Source of the DNA: Protopterus annectens | Taxonomy: Eukaryota > Chordata > Ceratodontiformes > Protopteridae | DNA length: 64,000 nucleotides | Assembly: GCF_019279795.1 (NCBI RefSeq) | Contig: NC_056727.1 | Location: forward strand, 1,214,180,577-1,214,244,576 | Direction of reading: 5' to 3' | Shown here: positions 20,903 through 32,434 of the stretch, piece after piece | Position numbering within the stretch: the stretch's first letter is position 1 | Layout of the letters: every line of letters starts with the position of its first letter | The notes under the pieces: generated by a model | What the model was told of the DNA's origin: nothing | Databases searched by the model: none | What the model saw: the letters and a program-made list of their open reading frames with translations, nothing else | Program-made: the position numbers and the translations under genes

Positions 20903-21952
20903 TCATGGAAGGACATTCCTGAGCACCATAGAACCGAAAGATGCTCTTCCCCTGGAGGCCAAATCCAATTTGTAATGATTGATGAAGGTATGAGGCGTAG
21001 CCCAAGCTGCAGCTGCACAGATGTTATGCAAGGAAGCTCTGGCATGGAAGGCAGCAGAAGTTGCCACTGACCTTGTTGAATGAGCTTTCATGGTAGTAGG
21101 CAATGAGATATTGCGTTGTCTATAAATGAAGGTCACACAATCCTTCAACCATCTAGCTAATGTGACCTTAGCAACAGCAGATCCTAATCTAGGTTCAGAA
21201 AAAGCCAAAAATAACTGGTCAGATTTACAAAAGGGCCTAGTCCTGTTTAAGTAAAAACGAATTTGCCTGTGCATATCTAGGGTATGTAGGCAATGTTCTT
21301 CTCTGTTTGAATGATTGGGAAAGAAAACTGGCAATTCAATGGCTTGATTAATGGACATTTCAGAGATCACTTTAGGCAGAAAAGATGGATTAGTTCTCAG
21401 AGACACTATCTCTATGAAAAATCAAGTAAGGACTCTTGATACATAGAGCTTGAAGCTCAAAAATACGTCTGGCAGAAGTAATGGCGACCAAAAACAAGGT
21501 TTTCCATGACAAATACTTGAGGTCGCAAGAAGAGGCAGGTTCAAAAGTGGCATTGTCAGAGCTTGTAGAACTAATGATAAATCCCATGGTTGAATAGGTT
21601 CTCTAAAAGGTGGCTTCAGATGATTCACACCTTTTATGAAGGTCTTGCACAACTTGTGGGACATAAGAGAGGAATCTTGTACACCCTCTTGAAAATTAGA
21701 AACTGCAGCCAAATGAACTCTAATGGTAGAGGCAGATAGACCCGATTGAAAGAGGTCAGCCAGATAGTCTAGTATTATCGTCACTGGTGCTGAGAAGGGA
21801 TCTACTTGTTTATCTTTCAGCCAACAGGTAAATCGTTTCCACTTGCTCAGATAAGTAATTCTAGTGGAAGACTTATGAGATGCAATGAGAATATCCCGTA
21901 CTTGTAAAGAAAGATCATTCTGCCTGGCAATCGAGGGAATTGGAGTAGCCAA
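20903..21952 (-). pseudogene. DIRS-2 tyrosine recombinase (broken)
   Basis: The core-binding domain starts at MATPIPSIARQNDLSLQVRD (21952) with ASHKSSTRITYLSKWKRFTC. A frameshift near 21560 separates it from the box I segment (SARRIFELQAL, 21490-21460 frame). The last open frame 21406-20903 carries LDMHRQIRFYLNRT, the box II HSTRSVATS and the HTFINHYKLD block with the nucleophilic tyrosine. It ends GSMVLRNVLP at stop 20903-20905. All catalytic residues (R, HxxR, H, Y) are visible, but across at least two frames. Confidence 0.87.
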
Positions 21953-23922
21953 GCCATGAGCTTCAGGCTGTTCAAGTTGAGATTAATCAGGTTATGTGGA
22001 TGTGAGATCATCTCTGGGGCTGGATGGAGAATCCATGGTCGATCTAGTAGGTGAGGCCAACGGAAGGGGAACCAAATCTGTCGAGGCCAATATGGTGCTA
22101 TGAGGATCACCTTGTTCTTCAACCGACGGGCTTTCTTCAGAAACTGGGGAATGACGGGAAAGGGTGGAAATGCATAAAGAAGACCAGAGGGCCAATCGTG
22201 GACTAGAGCATCCCTGGGTGACTGTCCCCGAGGGGGAATCAGGGCGAAGTATTTGCTGTATTTGTAGTTTGTTGGGGATGCAAAGAGGTCGCAGCAAGGA
22301 CGGTCCCAGCGGTGGAAGATCTCCACCGCTATCAAGGGATTCAGGGACCACTCGTAAGTGCACCTGCTGAGTCTGTCTGCTATCAAGTTGGAACTCCCGG
22401 GAATGTGCATTGCTAGTAGAAAATGGTTGGTAGCCATCACCCATTGCCATATTCTCATGGCCTCTCGACAAAGGGGGTAAGATTTGGTTCCACCTTGCTT
22501 GTTGATGTACCAGACCACCGCCATGTTGTCTGACTGAACTGCAATTGTCCCAGACGGCAGCAGGGGATGGAATGCTTGCAATGCCAGAAGCACCACCCTC
22601 AGCTCTAGAACGTTTATATGCACATGGGCCTCCAGTTCGGACCAAGTACTTTGGACTGTCTGTCCCTGACATAGCCCCGCAACCCCATCAGGGAGGCATC
22701 CGTGGTCACTGTGGCCTTGGGTTGCTGGGGGGAGAAGGGGTGAGACCATTGTGACAGATTGTGTGTCATCCACCAATTTAAATCCTGTTTACACCTGTAG
22801 GTTACTCGAATCATGGCTGAAAGAGGATGCTGAAAATGATACCATTGGTTTAGCAGTAGCCACTGTAGAAGCCTCATGTGAAACCTGGCCAGGGGGACAA
22901 TGGTGATGGAGGCTGCCATGGAACCCAACAGCTGTAGAACTGAGTGAGCCGTGGATTTCTCCCTTGAAAGGATTGGAATCAGTTGTTGCTTTATCCTTAG
23001 AATTTTGTGCTCTGGAATAGCAGCTCTGCAGTTTTTTTGTGTCTAAGATAACCCCTATGAAGTCTGTCGACTGAGATGGGGTGAGATTGGATTTTTGCCA
23101 GTTTATGGCTATGCCTAGCCTTTGAGCAGCGAGGAGAGTGTATGCAAGGGCTTTTTCCAGTAGATGTCTGGTGGGAGCGGAAATGAGCCAGTCGTCTAGG
23201 TATGGAAACACCTGGAATCCTTGAAGTCACAAGTGAGCTGTGACGACTGCCATACACTTTGTGAACACTCTGGGGGCTGTAGAGAGTCCGAAGGGCAGAA
23301 CTCTGAACTGGTAGTGACTGGTTCCCGCACGGAAGTGCAGAAATCTTCTTGATGGCCTGTCCACTTTTATGTGGTAGTACACATCTTGAAGATCTATCGA
23401 GCACATCCAATCATCTTTTTCCAAAAGCGGGAGGATAGACTGTATTGTGACCATCCGGAATTTTTGTACTCTCACAAACTTGTTCAATACACTGAGATCC
23501 AAAATTGGTCTTCAGTGCCTGGTTTTCTTTGGCACCAAAAATAGTCTTGAGTAGAATCCGGATCCTATTTGGTCTGGAGGGACTATTTGGATGACTCTCT
23601 TTCTTAGCAGCTTTTCTATCTCTACTGCTGCTTCTTCCTTCTGACTGGGTGAAATGTCGGGAAGGTTTTTTGAAGGGGCAGGACAAAGATCAAAGGGGAT
23701 ACGATAACCTCTGGTTATAATCCTTTGTACCCAAGAATCGGTGGTGATGGTTAGCCAGGCAGAAGGGTACAAGGAGAAACGTCCCCCAACCAACTCCACA
23801 GGAAAGGAGTTGGGTCGCTCTTCAGGAGCGCTGGTAGGACTGACCATGGAAAGAATCCCTGGAACCCTGGTTACGCGGAACCCTCTGCCCTGAAAAGAGA
23901 GTTTTCCCAGTGAGTTTCTCAC
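21847..23922 (-). pseudogene. DIRS-2 RT / RNase H / Dam-like methyltransferase polyprotein (broken)
   Basis: Frame 23922-23512 leads to FLVPKKT then a stop. The same frame continues 23502-23227 with SIDLQDVYYHIKVD and FGLSTAPRVFTKCM and stops at a CGA-to-TGA codon. 23211 onward has catalytic YLDDWLISAPT. RNase H begins near TVTTDAS (22710) and the open frame 22776-21847 runs through INVLELRVVLLALQAF, QSDNMAVVWYINKQGG and ADRLSR. It continues into the methyltransferase-like DLFASP, NYKYSKYFALIPP, HDWPSGLLYAFPPFP and VILIAPYWPRQIWFP. The end overlaps the recombinase start in another frame. At least four lesions make it non-functional. Confidence 0.88.
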
Positions 23923-23989
23923 TCTGCCTCTAGGGGATAACTCGGCCTGTGTGTCACGGAAAGGACCCCGAGATTTCTTGAACCATATC

Positions 23990-26285
23990 TTACCACTCTT
24001 TTGGTTTCAGGAGAAAGCACCTTGAGGGGAAGAATAACGGACACCTATGGCAGAAAGGGTCTTACCGTCCTGTTCACATCTGGCCAGTGTGCTTTTAACT
24101 TTGGGCCCAAATAACGAGGAGGCCTCAATGGGAGCATTAAGAAAGGAAGCCTTAAAGGGTTCTGCGAAATTGCACAAGCGCATCCAGGCGTGTCTCAAGA
24201 CCGCAGCTGAACCTGCTGCTCTAGCTGCTCCTTCTGATGCGTGAGATATCAGTCACACAGAGGAGTTAGATATTGATTCAATGGTGGCCAGCTGAGAGGC
24301 CACTTTGTCACAGACCTCATCAGACACGGCACCAGCCAAGGTTTCAGACAGCTCAGAAATCAGATCCCTTTGAAGCTGGTAAAGTGTGCCATATAATTCA
24401 GGGACCTGATAGTAAAGGTCGCTGAAGCAAAGGTGCGCTTGCCTATCCTGTCCAGGGCCAAGGGCGCTTTGTTAGGCGGATGGACAGTCTGGCTTTCTTG
24501 TACTCCCAGATCCTTTTTTGTTGCGGCCACCACCACCAAAGCATCCACAGGAAGACCTTTGGACTAATGGGGATCCGAAGCAGGAGGGGACAAAATCTTA
24601 TCTGGCCTCTGGGGGAATAGCTTTGATGGTATCAGGAGCCTTCCAAGCATGCTGCACGATGAGCCAGACAAGTTAATCTGCAGGTGGAGTAACCCAGGAG
24701 GTAGGGGGCCGGGCGCAAAAGGCCTGCAGGAACACAGATTCCTCAGATGTCAGATTAGAGGACTGCCAGTCACCTCTCTGTTTCAGGATTTCGAGGATAT
24801 CACCAAAGGATACCTCAGAGGGTGACCGGGGGGATCCTTCCCCCTCATCGAAATCTGCGTCTTCAGTGAGGGACTCCTCTGTGGAGTCCATGCGTTTCCT
24901 CTTACACAAACTTTTCCGGTGGACCTCCTCAACAGGGGAAGCTGGAGAAGACAGCCGAAAAGGGGATTCCTGCAGGAATATGTCCTGAGGTCCTTGCACC
25001 CGGTGTCTGCTAGGTGCGACTTGTGAAACCAGTATACCAGAGGAGGGCGGAGGTATAGACAGTCCAGTATCAGCAGCAGCGAAAGCCTTCTCCATCAGTT
25101 GGAAGGCTGGTCCACCTGAAGAGGAGTGCATGTCTAGGACAGGGGTCACCCCTCCCCTAAGTGGCTCAGCTTGCCGACCCGGTGTCCCTGGATAGCTCTG
25201 AAGCTGCAAACTATGCGTGTCACAACTGACATCCTGGGTCATAGCAAAACTTTCCTGCCACAAAGGCAACTACGGTTCCTTAGTGAGATCCATAAAGGGG
25301 ACCGCAGAAGGGGAAGACTGTGCTATATCCATGGACTTCAAAGGCAATGAAGGAGAATAAGAAGGGGTCTTTGGAGACGGGTGATCACCTCCCAAGGAAG
25401 GATAGTTCCTGAGGGGTGGAATATCTCTGGCCAAGAGCACACTTTTCAGTCCCAGAACACATCATGTTCGGAAAGGCTTCTAGTGGACCTCATGGAGACT
25501 GAGGGAGAAACAGGCCTGTCCACAGAAGAGGCAAACTCAGTGCCCATCTCACCTACCTGCACCAAGGACAACTGTGCCAACAGAGACTGGACTATGAGTG
25601 TCTGCAACGAAGAAGTCATCGGTGACGAGGTCATGGTCTGCACAGACACAGGGATCGGTGCCGAAGTGGTTGTCGGTACCTAAGCTGGAACCGACAAAAC
25701 TGGAGTCAACAATAAAGGCGTCAGTTCCGAGGACGATCTCAAGGCCGACGAGGTCAAGGTCTGTGCTGATACAGTGGTAATATTCTGAACTGAGGAGCCC
25801 CTCGGTGCTGATATAGTGAAGGCTGCAGGAGAAGATGGAGCCAAGATCACTAATGGAGCCGAAGGCCTCGGTGCCGAAGGTCTAGGCACCGAAAGCACTG
25901 GGGCTGACTGAGTGAGCTCCGGGGCCAAAATTTTAGCCTTTTTAGGTTTTGGTTGGCAGGAGTCCCCAGCCGGGGACGAAGGCAAAGATTTAGCCTTGGT
26001 AGGAACATCCAAGATTTTCTTATGGGCTCTAGGAGGGGTTGAGGCCTCCGACCCAGAAACAGCTTCTGAAAAGGGAGATTTAAGAATTCCCCTTCAGTAA
26101 CAGCTTGTTTTTCCTTTCCAACAAGGGTCTATTTGAAAAGTTCTCACAAATAGTACAGGGAGGGTCAACAGACAAGAGGGACCCCCCCCAAACAATAAAC
26201 GCACAGAGTGTGCATCAGAAATAGGTAGTTTGTGTCCACAATCAGAACACCGCTTAAATCCCGGACTACCTTTCTTATCTGCCAT
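23990..26285 (-). pseudogene. DIRS-2 gag-like ORF1 (broken)
   Basis: Starts MADKKGSPGFKRCSDCGHKL with the zinc-finger-like CxxC; the second half of the finger is lost to a frameshift in a C run near 26185. A Ser/Ala/Pro region with SAPRPSAP-type repeats follows (26012-25680). After further breaks comes the long block 25269-24673 with the acidic TEESLTEDADFDEGEGSPRS and VSFGDILEILKQRGDWQSSN. The C-terminal RLCNFAEPFKASF and SSLFGPKVKSTLARCEQDGK segment (24198-24007) completes the conserved core shared with the other DIRS copies here. Confidence 0.72.
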
Positions 26286-26544
26286 GACAGTAAATTAAAT
26301 AGAAAAGGTATCAGCAATGGTACAAGAGAATACCCGAAGGTATGAGAAAAAGGGGAAAGGATTAACAATGATGGTAAAAAGAGAATACCTTGCGGTAAAA
26401 GTGGTAAAGAAAAGAGCAGAAAAACCTGAAGAAAATATGTACGCTAGATGCCATAGGGTAAGAGACAATGAAATATAAACTTTTCTGACAGAAAAGTAAT
26501 CTGAAAGACTATTAAACAACAAATAAAAGTACTTAGCTCAAGAG

Positions 26545-26710
26545 AAGTAGCTTGACACGACCGAATGAGGTAACAGGGAGAGGGGGATTGTGGGTAAGAG
26601 TTTAGCTCGAGAGTTTGAAGCCGACGCAAGCTTGGAAAATGTCCAGCTCGGTTCCAAGGTTGGAACCGATAACCATGCATAAGGAATGAATGAGGATTAA
26701 CAATATCAAA
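26545..26710 (-). repeat. DIRS-2 right inverted terminal repeat
   Basis: Complement of the left ITR, with GGAACCGA at 26662-26669. The outer end GAATGAGGATTAACAATATCAA is complemented in the right half of the ICR. Confidence 0.88.
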
Positions 26711-27355
26711 TGGTTAGTTGTGTAGACTCCTACCATAACTCTAGATCAACAAATTTCAGTCAGTAAACTTACAATACCGAACTCCTCCCACTATCTAAAG
26801 ACTACCACTGAACTTTGGTATTTAGTGGTAGTCATCTCTGCAGGAATGCCTTCTTTTGCAAAAGTACAAATTCATCTTCAGACTAAAGATCTTTCTTGTC
26901 CCTTTGCTAACGATCGAGGTTGCGCTGCATAAAACATTTACATTATCTTTTTTCCTCTACTGTAGTTTTTTTTTTTTTTAAATTCTATTGTTAAGTCGTA
27001 CATTTTAATTTCAAACACTAGCAACTTGTCAGTGCATGGTCATTTTTTTTCCTGTGAAATGTATATACCAGTGCTGGCACTATTTCAAAACCGCACCCGA
27101 GGACAGAAACTGGCCTCTGTAAACATTTTAGCCTATGTTTATTGCCTCATTCCTGGTCCATAGCTTGAATCTTACCTTTATTAGACTTTAAATATCATTT
27201 CCATTCAATACTGGAAAAAATATAATTGGGTAATGATGCTTCAGGAAAGCATGCAAAGTCACACTTTAAACCTGAACTGTTGCAAAGTAACTGGTAGATC
27301 AGAAATAGTTTTCTCAACATGTAAATTTTCTCCAAGATGGGGTGGTCTTGGAGTT
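26711..27355. other. No recognisable feature
   Basis: AT-rich sequence between DIRS-2 and the CR1. A T run lies near 26968-26980. No coding or element signature seen. Confidence 0.45.
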
Positions 27356-27424
27356 GGTTAGCTAGCTAGTTAGTTAAAGTAGGGGACGAGGTTAGCTAGC
27401 AAGTTAGTTAAAGTAGGGGACGAG
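27356..27424. repeat. Two-copy 5' tandem repeat of the CR1
   Basis: Two ~35-bp copies (27356-27390 and 27391-27424), each of the form GTTAGCTAGC..GTTAGTTAAAG followed by TAGGGGACGAG, differing by an indel and a base. They lie just upstream of ORF1. 5' tandem units occur in some LINEs and can carry promoter elements; that role here is inference. Confidence 0.85.
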
Positions 27425-27444
27425 ACACACAACTCTCCTAAACA

Positions 27445-27978
27445 GTGCTACTCAACCAAAGCCCTAAGGCAAACAGCATGCCCAACACACTAGTCACAGG
27501 TGACTCGATACTGAGGCACACTGATGTCCCACTCACTAGGTTGACTAAGGAGAAAGTAACAGTCAGATGCCTGTCAGGCACCAGGATATGCTGCATAACA
27601 CACGCACTCAGGTCCCTCAACAACAGGTACAAATATGACTCTGTCATTGCACATGTGGGTGTGAATGACCTGAGACGGACCTCCCTGGTCTACATGAAGA
27701 GAGACATGGAGGAGTTCTCGGATTATGTAGCCTACGCAGGAATTACCCTAGCCCTGAGCAGTATCCTACCATCACTCAGAATGATATCACAGTACAAACA
27801 GAAAATTATTGATTTCAACAATTGGCTAAGTTTCTGGTATCATTTTAAGGGGATCCACTATCTGTCTGCCTGGGATGACCTGATTGACAGACCTCGATGC
27901 TTTGCCAGAGATGGCCTCTGCATCTGTCACACCTGGGCTTCTGGATACTGGCCAAGGCTCTTGCCACCCCTATAGTGC
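27445..27978 (+). CDS. CR1 ORF1, SGNH-hydrolase (esterase)-like domain
   Basis: A 176-aa open frame. The SGNH blocks are visible: block I VTGDSILRH (Ser in GDS, residues ~17-25), block III-like VIAHVGVNDLRR (Asn in VND, ~68-79) and a block V-like RDGLCICHTW (Asp and His, ~155-164). CR1 and related LINEs carry such an esterase in ORF1; its role in retrotransposition is unclear but may involve lipid or membrane contact. Relatives usually carry extra N-terminal sequence, so this may be a shortened or partly degraded ORF. I chose the first Met, but the open frame extends a little upstream. It is followed after a few bases by endonuclease sequence in another frame. Confidence 0.7.
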
Positions 27979-27984
27979 CTTTTT

Positions 27985-28715
27985 TAGGCGGTGTTCCAAA
28001 AACCAAATTACCACTGTAACAGCTACAAACAAATGCAATCGGAGGGTCATGCTGCTCAACGCTAGAAGTCTAAATCTCAAAATGCACTCGCTCAAAGCAC
28101 TCCTTCAAAAGGAGAACATCGACATTTGTGTCATAACAGAGGCCTGGTTCAAGGCAGCAGAAAGCACCCCTGCACTACCAGGCTATAACTCATTCCACAC
28201 CTTTCAGTCCCAGAACTTGGACCAAAGCTCCAAAGGCAGTGGTGTTTCCATATTCATAAAGGATGTGCACACCTCCAGACTGGTAGCCCAACAGAACGCA
28301 TCGAGATACTTCAGGTGCAGCTAACACTGGGTAAGACAGTGATTCAGGTTGTAGCCTGCTACAGATCCCCAACAAAGTCCCAAGAGTCACACTCCATGTT
28401 CCTAAGCACCCTGGAGAACATTAGGGTCCTAAATAACACTCTCATACTGGGCAACTTCAACTAACCCTACATTGACTGAGAAAGTTACTCATGTACCAAT
28501 ACACTTGCCCAACGTTTCCAGGAATTCATTAATTCCAATGCCCTGGACCAGCTCGTTCTTACCCTCACTACAGAGAGCAACATCCTTGACCTGGTCATTA
28601 CTAACATGGGCGATCGTTGCTCTACACCAATAGTCAACTCCTCCCTGGTTAGATCCGACCACAAAGTAATCATCTTGGAAATCCACATCCCACCCACCCC
28701 CCACCAAGGTAACAA
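27985..28715 (+). pseudogene. CR1 ORF2 apurinic-type endonuclease (broken)
   Basis: APE-type endonuclease that nicks target DNA. Motifs in order: VMLLNARSL (28049-), ICVITEAWF with the catalytic Glu (about 28121-28150), GVSIFIKD (about 28242), VVACYRSPT, then a GNFN at about 28450 where relatives have GDFN, followed by stops at about 28462 and 28477. The C-terminal LVRSDHKVI (SDH motif, about 28650-28675) is intact. The Asp-to-Asn change plus two nonsense codons and a frameshift near 28320 make it inactive. Confidence 0.85.
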
Positions 28716-28717
28716 CC

Positions 28718-30830
28718 ATGAAAAACTTCTCCAAAGCTAACTTTGGGCTCCTAAAAAGAGAGGTGGCCAACTTCACGGCACCCATGCAAATGGAGATCAG
28801 TTGCATGACCGCCGAATCATACACCAATGCACTATACGAACACGTACACAAATGCATTGATCTCGCCATACCTAAGAGAACCAAGATGCTCTCCTCCAAA
28901 AAAAGGAAGCCAGTCTGGTGGTCCCCTGCCATAAACAAACTCTACAACAGAAGGAAGAAACTGATGCGGAATAAGGTGAAGTCCCAAGACTGTAAAAACT
29001 CCCTTATCAGCCTCAACAAAAAGTTGAGATCTCTCATCAAATCCTCTAAAGCTGGCTATGAAAACAGAATTGCAGCAGATAGTAAAGACAACCACAAGGC
29101 CTTCTATAGTTATGTAAAGAATTTCCACGGCAATAACCAAATTTGCTCTGAGCTACTGCACAATGGTACCTCCTATACCGAGCCAACAGATATTGCCAAT
29201 ATACTACCCGACAGATTCAGTGCCAACTTTACCCCCCCCCCCCCCATAAGGGACCAGTCACAATACCAGCAGATTGCCAGACACCCAGTATTAGTGCTGC
29301 ACAGGTTAAAACAGCACTATCCAAGGCCAAAAATACAGCTTCCATGGGACCTGACAATATCCCTGGCTGTGTTCTACATGAACTACAGATTGAACTGGCA
29401 CTTCAACTGTGTGCCCTGTTCAATCATAGCCTCACCTCAGGCTTTGTCCCTACCTAATGGCACACTGCTACAGTCATCCCTATCCACAAAGGAGGAGCGA
29501 CTACAGACCCTGAGAACTATCGTCCCATTAGCCTGACGAGTCTGATATGCAAAGCTATGGAATGCATCATCATGGAGCTAATAAACAAGGATCTAGGGAA
29601 TCTCCAAACTCTGGATCCCACACAGTTTGGTTTTCTGAAGGGTAGATCATGCCTGCTCAACTTGGTCAACTTCTTTGAGTCAGTCACCAGAGCTGTGGAT
29701 GAAGGCAAGGTGGTTCACACAGCCTACCTTGATCTGGCCAAGGCCTTTGATACCATTTGCAACTCACAAAACATAGAAAAACTCACTAAACTAGGCATCA
29801 ACCCCTATATCACTAGCTGGGTTGCAAACTGGCTCACAGGTAGAACCCACTGTGTGAAAGTAGCTGAATTCAAGTCAGACTGCCGACCAGTCACGAGTGG
29901 AGTCTCACAGGGTTCGGTTCTGGGTCCTCTCCTGTTTGGTATCTACTTCTCTGAAATCCAGCACAACATGAAGGGACTCTGGCTGACAACGTTCGCAGAC
30001 TATTGCAAGTTGGGAGCTATTATTAACTCCCCAAGTGATGTTGACATTCTACAGAAAGGCCTCACTGAGACCAACGACTGGTGTCAGAACCATGGCCTTA
30101 AGCTCAATGCCAAAAAATGTGTTGTCATCCCCTTTGGAAAAAAACCCGGTTCCCATGAATTACCACATCGATGGTAGTCCACTGAACACAGAAGGCGTTA
30201 TACGAGATCTGGGAACACAGGTTAACAGCAACCTCTCTTTTGACCACCACATTGCCACTGAGGTCAGAAAGACCTATGTGGCACATCTCATTTCTAAGGG
30301 TTTTGCATCCAGGAAGAAAGAGGTCATGGTCTCCCTCTACTCTTACCTCATTAGGCCAATCATCGAGTACAATGCCCCATTTGGTATGTACCTCGCTAAA
30401 CATCTGCAACTGAAGAGGCCGCAAAAGTACCTCACAAAGAGGATCCTAGGCCTTAAACATTTGTCCTATATGGACAGACTAAAAAAACTCCAACTATTCT
30501 TCGTCTCATATTGCCTTAGAGGCAATCTCCGCTTGACTTACAAAGCCATGTCTGACCCAGCTCTGTTAGAAATGTTATATCTAAAGAAATCCCAATCCCT
30601 CCGCACATGCTCCTGAGACCTCAACCTCATTACCACAATCAACAGAACATACTGGAGGGACAGGTTTATAACCCAGAGACTGCCCATGCTATGGAATAGA
30701 CTTCCCATACATGTCAAGTAGAGCACCTCACTAGTCCTCTTCAAGAGAAATCTTGATGAGTGGATGGGAAATAGAAAATTCACCCCAGGGATCACTCCAG
30801 TGGCTTTACTCGACAGACGCACTGGGAACT
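28718..30830 (+). pseudogene. CR1 ORF2 reverse transcriptase (broken)
   Basis: 28718-29536 covers the linker (KRKPVWWSPAINKLYNRRKK, DNHKAFYSYVKNFHGN, TDIANILPDRFSANF). There is a C run at 29232-29243 where the frame is lost, then KNTASMGPDNIPG-type sequence out of frame. 29557-30177 covers the RT core: PTQFGFLKGRSCLLNLV, YLDLAKAFDTI (motif A), SGVSQGSVLGPLLFGIYF and TTFADYCKLGAI, where the catalytic FADD has become FADY. The thumb (LIRPIIEYNAPFGMYL, RPQKYLTKRILG) is in a third frame, and LLDRRTGN-type sequence ends near 30830. It is non-functional. Confidence 0.88.
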
Positions 30831-30925
30831 AAGGTCGGGTGGCACGATGCCAGGGTAATCCTATGGGCTAGGCTTGGATAGACTGCAGGGCCATTAGCCT
30901 AGTACACACCTATGAACCTACAAAC

Positions 30926-31395
30926 TTGCAACCTTCTGCTTACATTATACATATTAGCCTTAACTGTGCAGCTCTACACTATAAATCAAATCAGGTAATC
31001 CTAAATCACCTTGTTCTGTGGGGAATGATCAGCTTATCCCACTTAACTCTCATCTTCCCCCTCAAATAAACTCCATCAGCTGTTTATTATTGTCCATAAC
31101 CTTTCCTCTGACAAAAATATGCTGGACCTGCATATAAATCTAGAGGGGCTAAACTAATTTTGCCTGCTCGTAGCCATTCGACACATATCCATAATCAAGG
31201 GTTACTAGTTTCTCAGTTTTTTTCTATAATTTGTACCAGATATCCACAGCATTACTTACCATTGTATTGTTTTGTCACTTATGTATTATACCCTTGTCCA
31301 TTTTTATATGTCTGGTCAGTGTTTGACCCTGGGCTAAGACTGAAATTTGTCAGAACTGATCAGTGCTCTAACCTGGTAAACAAATTCAAATAAAT
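30926..31395 (+). other. Mostly unassigned; LINE/SINE-like tail at the end
   Basis: No coding signature. The last part (31370-31410) reads CCTGGTAAACAAATTCAAATAAATGAATG. This resembles the GGTCAACAAA plus TAAA/AATG tails of the V-SINE and of the tRNA-derived SINE at 34.5 kb, so it may be a short SINE tail. Confidence 0.4.
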
Positions 31396-32420
31396 GAATG
31401 AATGACTAAATAACCTATTTAACCTGGTGGACTTCTTTGATTACAACAAACGACTGCACACTGCCTACCTTGACAAGGCCACGGCATTCCACACAGTACC
31501 TCACTCGGCCATTGCAGACAAACTTACGAATTAACCATAAATTCATGTCACCTGATGGCTAGCCAAAGGGCTCATTGACAGGACACAAGAAGTTAAGATA
31601 AGAGAAGCCACCTTCACAAGGAGGACAGTCACTACTGGAGTCCCACAGGGATTAGTGTTGGGGTCTATTCCTTTTTGGCATCTACTTCTCTGAAGGCAAG
31701 GCAAGTGTAAAGGGCCTCTGACTGACCAGGTCTGCAGATGCCTGTAAACTAGGCATGGTCATTCAGTCTCCTAAACACACATATAACCTTCAAAAGGACG
31801 TGACACAGACAAACAACTGGTACCAGAGCCATGGACTAGAATTCAGTAAGAAAAATTGCATAACAGTAACATCTGGAAAGACAACCATCCCTGGAAGTTA
31901 CCGCACTGACAATACATCCTTAAATGTAGCCTCAATGGTCAGGGATATGGGAACACATGTTATCAGTAACCTGACCTTTGAACACTGTGTGTCTACTGTG
32001 GTGAGAAAACTATTCTATAATGTACACTGCATATGACATGGCCTGTAGTTCCCACTGATTGATTTGTAAATACCTGGTCTAAGGACCTAAACCTCGTCTA
32101 CAACATAAACAGGACAGGTATACATCTCAAAGATCACCCCCTTCCACGGAAAAGTATTCCCATCCAGATGAAGTAAAGCTCATTCTGGACCCTATTGAAA
32201 AATAACTTGGACCACTGGATGGGAAATCTCAAATGTATCACAGGTTTGGCACCTATGTCCCTAGTGGACACTGCAGCCTGCGAGTACTTCATGTGTACAA
32301 GCCTATATCATAACTGTAAAATTCCTTGTGGTATTGACAAATGCCAGCAATATTTGGGTAAATTTGAGGTAAGTTTGGATAAGCTTAAAATAGCTCTTGA
32401 GTCAACAGCCTAGTAACCAC
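31396..32420 (+). mobile_element. CR1-type LINE fragment (RT to 3' end), decayed
   Basis: Plus-strand matches to the CR1 RT in order: FNLVDFFDYNKRLHTAYLDKA (31408-31470), TTGVPQGLVLGS then a frameshift then FGIYFSE (31630-31690), NNWYQSHGLEFSKKNCITVTSGK (31812-31880), MVRDMGTHVISNLTFEH (31935-31985), and a decayed C-terminal NLDHWMGNLKCITGL (32208-32250). It ends near AACAGCCTAGTAACC (about 32405-32418). It is more diverged than the 27.4-kb copy, and parts of the thumb are deleted. Confidence 0.82.
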
Positions 32421-32434
32421 TAGTGACCCTATAA

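Larger units (their letters stand above)
20485..26710 (-). mobile_element. DIRS-2: full-structure DIRS-like retrotransposon, coding frames broken
   Basis: About 6.2 kb with both inverted terminal repeats, an ICR (20771-20870) and all coding domains in minus-strand order. It is a different subfamily from DIRS-1: terminal repeats share layout but not sequence. The frames are interrupted by stops and indels. No target-site duplication is evident. Confidence 0.92.
27356..30925 (+). mobile_element. CR1-type LINE, near full length
   Basis: About 3.6 kb on the plus strand with all expected parts in order: a short 5' tandem repeat, ORF1 with an esterase-like domain, ORF2 with APE-type endonuclease then RT, and a 3' end GCCTAGTACACACCTATGAACC (about 30897-30917). 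That 3' end is shared with the CR1 copies at 18.1 and 11.3 kb. Esterase-containing ORF1 is known in CR1-group LINEs. Stops and frameshifts in ORF2 and a changed RT motif show it is inactive. It is the best guide to the smaller CR1 fragments in the window. Confidence 0.9.
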
